From Ciceribacter lividus (GTDB taxonomy: Bacteria > Pseudomonadota > Alphaproteobacteria > Rhizobiales > Rhizobiaceae), in contig NZ_QPIX01000005.1 of the NCBI RefSeq assembly GCF_003337715.1, forward strand, positions 248,001 to 312,000: a stretch of 64,000 nt of DNA. Direction: 5' to 3'. Each line of letters starts with the position of its first letter. Position 1 is the stretch's first letter. Under the pieces are notes generated by a model. That model was not told where the DNA came from. It made no database searches and saw only the letters and a program-made list of their open reading frames with translations. Made by a program: the position numbers and the translations under genes. Below, piece by piece: positions 60,450 through 64,000 of this stretch.

Positions 60450-62255
60450 TCACTGCGCCCGTGCATCCCACCATGTCGGCAGCTGGTAGCCGTAAAGCGG
60501 CACCTGTTCTGGCCGGGCGATGTGCTTCCAGTGCGCCACCCACTGTTCGCCGAGATGGTAGAGCGGCACGACATAGTGGCCGGCGACCAGCAGGCGGTCA
60601 TAGGCGCGCACCGCCGCCTGGAAATCCTCCTGGGTGCGCGCGTTCATCAGGGCGTCGATCATCCGGTCGATGTCCGGATCGGCGACACCCGCATAGTTGA
60701 AGCTGCCCTGCGCGTCCTTCGAGGCCGAGCCCCAGCGGTTGACCTGCTCCGCACCCGGCGACAGCGAAGAGGTGTAGGCCTTGATGATCATGTCGTAGTC
60801 GAAGCTGTTCGAGCGGGCCTGGTACTGCGCGTCGTCGACCGTGCGGATCGCCATGTCGACGCCGATCATCTTCAGCGCCCGCTGGTAGGCGACCGCCATC
60901 TTCTCCTGCCCGGCGTTCTGGGTCATCACCTCGAAGGCGAGCGGCTTGCCCGCGGAATCCACCATCTTGCCGCCCTGGATCGTATAGCCGGCCTCCCTGA
61001 GCAGGCCGACCGCCTCACGCAGCACCTTGCGGTCGCTGCCGGAAGCATCCGTCACCGGCATCGTGTAGGTGCCGGCGAGGATTTCAGGACCGAGCTTGTC
61101 CTTCGCCGGCCCGAGCAGCGCCAGCTCGCGCTCGTCGGCGGCGTTGCCGTAGGCGCCGAGCTTGGAATTCTGCCAGAAACTCTGGGTGCGCTGGAAGGCG
61201 TTGTCGTAGAGCGTCTTGTTCATCCATTCGAAGTCGAAGGCGAGCGACAGTGCCTCGCGAACCCGCACATCGGCGAAGATCGGCCGGCGGGTGTTGAAGA
61301 CGAATCCGAGCATGCCGGAGGGAAGACCGGGCTTGAACACTTCCTTGACGACGTCACCCTTCTGCACGGCGGGGAAATCGTAGGCGCGGTCCCAGTGATT
61401 CGCGTCGCCGTCCGGATAGACATCCACGTCACCCTTCTTGAAAGCTTCGAAAAGCGTCGAATCCTGCAGGAAGTAGGTGACCGAGATTTCATCGTAATTG
61501 TCGAAACCGGCCTTTGAGGGAATGTCCTTGCCCCAGTAATCCGGGTCGCGCTGCCAGACGATCTTTTCGCCGGGCTGGATCGACTTGATCTTGTAGGGGC
61601 CGGAAGCGACCGGGATCGCAAGCGACGATTGTTCGAAGGTCGCCGGATCCAACGCGTGCTTCGGCAGGATCGGCATCGACAGCGCGAGGATCAGCGGCGT
61701 CTCGCGATTGGCCTTGTCGTTGAAGGTGAAGCGAACGCTGCGTTCGCCGACCTGTTCCATCTTGGCGACGGCGTCGAGACGCTTGTTGTAAGGCGGACGA
61801 CCCTTTTCGGCGAGCAGATTGAAGGAGAAGATCACGTCTTCCGCGGTCACCGGCTTGCCGTCGTGCCAGTGCGCCTTCGGATTGAGATTGAACTGGATGA
61901 AGCTGCGCTCCTCGTCCCATTCGACGCTTTCGGCGAGCAGGCCGTAGAGCGAAAACGGTTCGTCGCTCGAACGCTGCATCAGCGCCTCGTAGAAGAGATT
62001 GCCGTATTCCGGGTCCCATACGCCGCGCGCCGTCGTGCGCATGCCCTTGATGACGAAGGGATTGAGGCTGTCGAAGGTGCCGACGACGCCGTAGGAGATC
62101 TTGCCCCCCTTCTTCACCTGCGGGTTCACGTAGGGGAAGTGTGTATAATCCGCAGGCAGCGCCACCTGGCCATGCATGGCGATGCCGTGGACGGGCTCGG
62201 CCTGGGCCAGCCCGGAAAAGCCCAGGAGGAGGATGGGAAGAAGAAGGCGGCGCAC
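60450..62255 (-). CDS. Oligopeptide-type ABC substrate-binding protein (YejA-like, SBP family 5)
   Basis: A 601-residue periplasmic binding protein. A signal peptide (1-19, cleaved after AQA) precedes the family 5 domains: YVNPQVKKGGKISYGVVGTFDSLNPFVIKG, WHDGKPVTAEDVIFSFN near 131, SGPYKIKSIQPGEKIVWQRDPDYWG and MLGFVFNTRRPIFADVRVREALSLAFDFEWMN. This wording is that of the YejA group that takes up peptides and, in some bacteria, microcin C. The permease and ATPase genes (yejBEF) are not downstream within the window, where an unrelated dsbA-type gene lies, so it may be an orphan binding protein. Confidence 0.92.
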   Translation of the reverse strand: MRRLLLPILLLGFSGLAQAEPVHGIAMHGQVALPADYTHFPYVNPQVKKGGKISYGVVGTFDSLNPFVIKGMRTTARGVWDPEYGNLFYEALMQRSSDEPFSLYGLLAESVEWDEERSFIQFNLNPKAHWHDGKPVTAEDVIFSFNLLAEKGRPPYNKRLDAVAKMEQVGERSVRFTFNDKANRETPLILALSMPILPKHALDPATFEQSSLAIPVASGPYKIKSIQPGEKIVWQRDPDYWGKDIPSKAGFDNYDEISVTYFLQDSTLFEAFKKGDVDVYPDGDANHWDRAYDFPAVQKGDVVKEVFKPGLPSGMLGFVFNTRRPIFADVRVREALSLAFDFEWMNKTLYDNAFQRTQSFWQNSKLGAYGNAADERELALLGPAKDKLGPEILAGTYTMPVTDASGSDRKVLREAVGLLREAGYTIQGGKMVDSAGKPLAFEVMTQNAGQEKMAVAYQRALKMIGVDMAIRTVDDAQYQARSNSFDYDMIIKAYTSSLSPGAEQVNRWGSASKDAQGSFNYAGVADPDIDRMIDALMNARTQEDFQAAVRAYDRLLVAGHYVVPLYHLGEQWVAHWKHIARPEQVPLYGYQLPTWWDARAQ

Positions 62256-62470
62256 GTCGATTCCTTTCGGCTAATGTCGGATTCGCCGGCGGAGGCTATC
62301 ACGAAGACCGTAAAACCAACACATCAGGCGACCATTTTCGCCCCGCGGTGCAAGGAAGGCCCAAAGAAGGGCTGGATATTCGCCGTTGCCCGATGTAACA
62401 GGTGTGTCCGGGTAGCCAAGGTCATGTATTTGCCTCATTTGAACGACAGGTGACTGGCAGCACGACCGAG

Positions 62471-62483
62471 CGGTACCGTACCG
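62471..62483. promoter_or_regulatory. 13-base palindrome upstream of ialB
   Basis: CGGTAC-C-GTACCG is perfectly symmetric around one base and ends 41 bases before the ialB start, where it would sit at or near the promoter or transcription start. The rest of the 268-base gap 62256-62523 shows no gene. Confidence 0.35.
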
Positions 62484-62523
62484 TGAGTGCGGTTCGGGTT
62501 GGTTTTCAGGAGACGGAATTCGT

Positions 62524-63156
62524 ATGATGCTTAATGCAAACAAAGCCACGCGGGCGGTTCTTTCCGCTCTTGTCCTCGCCATCGGCACTGCCGCCGTTCC
62601 CGCGGTTTCTGCCGCACAGGATGCAGGCGCTGCCGCTCCGCCGAAGTGGTTCAAGACCTGCCAGAAGCAGGAGGACAACGACGTCTGCGTGGTGCAGAAT
62701 CAGCAGCTCGCCCAGAACGGTCAGCTCCTGACTGCCGTCGGCCTCATTAGTGTCGAGGGCAAGATCAACCGCAAGATCCTGCAGGTCACGGTTCCGACCG
62801 CCCGCCTGATCCCGCCGGGCATCATGATGCAGATCGACGGCGGCAAGGGCCAGAAGCTCGACTACGCCGTCTGCCTGCCCGACCGCTGCACGGCCGAAAT
62901 GCCGATGACCGACGCGGTCATCGCCAGCCTCAAGAAGGGCAACGAGGTGGTCTTCACCTCGATCAACTTCCGCCGCGCGCCGAACCCGATCAAGATCTCG
63001 CTCGAAGGCTTCACCGGCGCCTATGACGGCGAGGCGATGTCGCAGTCGCAGGCCGAGGAGCGCCAGCGTCTCCTGCAGGAAGTCATGCAGAAGAAGACCG
63101 ACGAGAGCCGCAAGGCACTCGAGGCCGCTCAGGACAAGGCGAAGACCGGCAACTGA
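62524..63156 (+). CDS. Invasion-associated locus B (IalB)-family protein
   Basis: A 210-residue exported protein. The signal peptide (1-30, cleaved after VSA) is followed by KWFKTCQKQEDNDVCVVQNQ, LISVEGKINRKILQVTVPT and the cysteine pair in YAVCLPDRCTAEMPM, which fit the IalB/DUF1176-like family; the last 45 residues form a charged helix (SQAEERQRLLQEVMQKKTDESRKALEAAQ). IalB of Bartonella is linked to erythrocyte entry, but the family is widespread in free-living rhizobia, so a general envelope role is more likely here. GGAG lies before the ATG pair at 62524/62527. A strong terminator follows. Confidence 0.88.
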   Translation: MMLNANKATRAVLSALVLAIGTAAVPAVSAAQDAGAAAPPKWFKTCQKQEDNDVCVVQNQQLAQNGQLLTAVGLISVEGKINRKILQVTVPTARLIPPGIMMQIDGGKGQKLDYAVCLPDRCTAEMPMTDAVIASLKKGNEVVFTSINFRRAPNPIKISLEGFTGAYDGEAMSQSQAEERQRLLQEVMQKKTDESRKALEAAQDKAKTGN

Positions 63157-63176
63157 TTGCCGACAGTGCATCAATG

Positions 63177-63205
63177 AAAAAGGCCCGGTCTCCCGGGCCT
63201 TTTTT
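63177..63205. terminator. Intrinsic terminator between ialB and hspQ
   Basis: AAAAAGGCCCGG (63177-63188), loop TCTC, CCGGGCCTTTTT (63193-63204) and a further T: a 12-bp stem usable from both sides, between the convergent ialB and hspQ genes. Confidence 0.95.
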
Positions 63206-63234
63206 GTTTGTGTCGCCGTGCGATCGGCGATCGT

Positions 63235-63564
63235 CTAGTGGGCGAAGTTGATCCGCGGCTTGTAGCGGCCCGCCTGTTCCATCACGAAGATCTGGTTCAC
63301 TTGTGGGTTGCGCAGCGGAACGTCGCTGTCGTCGTGCTCCAGGTTCTGCTCCGAGACATAGGCGACGTATTCCGTCTCCTCGTTCTCCGCGAGCAGGTGA
63401 TAGAAGGGCTGGTCCCTGTTCGGCCGGACCTCCGCCGGTATCGAGTTCCACCATTCTTCCGAATTCGCAAACTCCGGATCCACATCAAAAACGACGCCCC
63501 GGAACGGAAAGAACTTGTGGCGGACGACTTCCCCGATGCCAAATTTTGCGTTGCTCTGTTTCAT
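63235..63564 (-). CDS. hspQ: Heat shock protein HspQ
   Basis: A 109-residue protein of the HspQ/YccV family (hemimethylated-DNA-binding-like fold). AKFGIGEVVRHKFFPFRGVVFDVDPEF at the N-terminus and NRDQPFYHLLAENEETEYVAYVSEQNLEHDDS in the middle are the family core. In E. coli HspQ is heat-induced and acts as a Lon specificity enhancer and in DnaA turnover. The gene has an RpoH-like promoter just upstream, in agreement with heat control. Confidence 0.93.
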   Translation of the reverse strand: MKQSNAKFGIGEVVRHKFFPFRGVVFDVDPEFANSEEWWNSIPAEVRPNRDQPFYHLLAENEETEYVAYVSEQNLEHDDSDVPLRNPQVNQIFVMEQAGRYKPRINFAH

Positions 63565-63588
63565 GGCGTGAACATCCTTTCCCCTAAG

Positions 63589-63620
63589 AAATTGGGGTCG
63601 ATGACGCCGACAATCAAGGG
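63589..63620 (-). promoter_or_regulatory. RpoH (sigma-32)-type heat-shock promoter of hspQ
   Basis: On the minus strand CCCTTGAT (63620-63613) and CCCCAATTT (63597-63589) are separated by 15 bases, close to the CCCTTGAA-N13-17-CCCCATNT heat-shock consensus. The predicted start is near 63583, about 20 bases before the ATG. Confidence 0.7.
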
Positions 63621-63673
63621 TTTAGAGTGATAGCCGTTCAATGTGCGACAAGACCGCGGCGCACACCCGGTCG

Positions 63674-64000
63674 TCAGGATCGACGTTTGATCGGCGCTGT
63701 CGCAAGCATGAGCCCGCCCATCACCAGCACGATGCCGACGGCGTGATAGGTCTCGAAGCGTTCGCCGAGCAGGATGACCGCCATGATGATCGAGGTCGGC
63801 GGCATCAGGTAGAGGGTGACACCGGCCATCGCCGGACCGAACACGCGCACGGCATGCTGGAAGCAGTAAAAGGCCGCGAGCGAGGCGAAGGCGATGATCC
63901 CGGCAAGCTTCGTCCAGTCGCTCGCACTGTCGGGCAAGAGCCCGCCGGTCACCACTTCGTAGAAAGCAGGCGGCAGGAGCACGATGGCGCCAGAAAACGC
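63674..64000 (-). CDS. EamA/DMT-family transporter, C-terminal part (cut by window edge)
   Basis: The last 108 or so codons of a gene that continues beyond the right edge, reading in frame to base 64000. Three or four helices are visible (AGIIAFASLAAFYCFQHAV, AGVTLYLMPPTSIIMAVILLGERF, HAVGIVLVMGGLMLA), and the PxxxxxxxxxLGERF...GxxLVxxG pattern is that of the second EamA repeat. It is a different paralogue from the transporter at 58.6 kb. Substrate unknown. Confidence 0.85.
   Translation of the reverse strand, partial: AFSGAIVLLPPAFYEVVTGGLLPDSASDWTKLAGIIAFASLAAFYCFQHAVRVFGPAMAGVTLYLMPPTSIIMAVILLGERFETYHAVGIVLVMGGLMLATAPIKRRS

Noticed and set aside
1-64000. CRISPR arrays, prophage, integrase or intact transposase
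   Set aside because: No regularly spaced repeats and no recognisable phage, integrase, transposase or toxin-antitoxin proteins were found in either strand.

Overview
This 64 kb window is GC-rich chromosomal DNA of an alphaproteobacterium, most likely a member of the Rhizobiaceae (Sinorhizobium/Ensifer/Rhizobium type). The support is a CDP-choline-dependent phosphatidylcholine synthase (pcs), an IalB-family protein, an hspQ gene with an RpoH-like promoter, many sugar ABC transporters with GntR/RpiR regulators, a FixK-type anaerobox, and the glmU-glmS ... recG | sdhE-mfd housekeeping block. I see no phage, no intact insertion sequence, no CRISPR array and no rRNA; one tRNA gene (tRNA-Lys, UUU) is present. 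The window cuts a chemotaxis receptor at its left edge and an EamA transporter at its right edge.

Layout. 1-2 kb: 5' part of a PAS-domain receptor, mazG and a nucleoside deaminase. 2.3-7.2 kb: siroheme and sulfite-reduction operon (cysG, DUF2849, cysI, DUF934) followed by fpr. 7.3-8.9 kb: GntR regulator divergent from a DapA-family lyase, with two identical 12-bp palindromes between them. 9-12.2 kb: three-gene MacAB-like efflux system with a FixK-type box upstream. 12.4-32.4 kb: a large amino-sugar region. Its parts are a GntR/UTRA regulator, NagB-II-like SIS protein, NagA and ROK kinase on the minus strand; a Gfo/Idh oxidoreductase and a complete sugar ABC importer on the plus strand; a GFA protein, an M81 metallopeptidase and an NTF2-like protein on the minus strand; then RidA, RpiR regulator, SDR, a cytoplasmic GH20 hexosaminidase, a second M81 peptidase, an MFS exporter and CutC on the plus strand.

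32.5-37.7 kb: tRNA-Lys, ccdA, an AEC carrier, a UbiH-type monooxygenase, pcs and a quinone oxidoreductase. 37.8-42.5 kb: BMP-type (nucleoside-like) ABC importer. 42.6-48 kb: YtfQRT-YjfF-type sugar importer with its own GntR regulator. 48-58.6 kb: glmU, glmS, GNAT, DUF502, recG, sdhE and mfd. 58.6-64 kb: EamA transporter, FrnE-type DsbA protein, YejA-type oligopeptide-binding protein, ialB, hspQ and a second EamA gene.

How it fits together. The amino-sugar region can import a GlcNAc-containing oligosaccharide, split it in the cytoplasm (GH20), and convert the product through phosphorylation, deacetylation and deamination to fructose-6-phosphate. The two M81 peptidases, RidA, SDR, Gfo/Idh and GFA proteins are not needed for plain chitobiose use, which makes this the most likely place for an uncharacterised pathway, perhaps for a peptide- or acyl-decorated amino sugar (inference). 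GlmS/GlmU run the opposite, biosynthetic direction in the same window. Functions were assigned by reading translations and motifs; no database search was possible.
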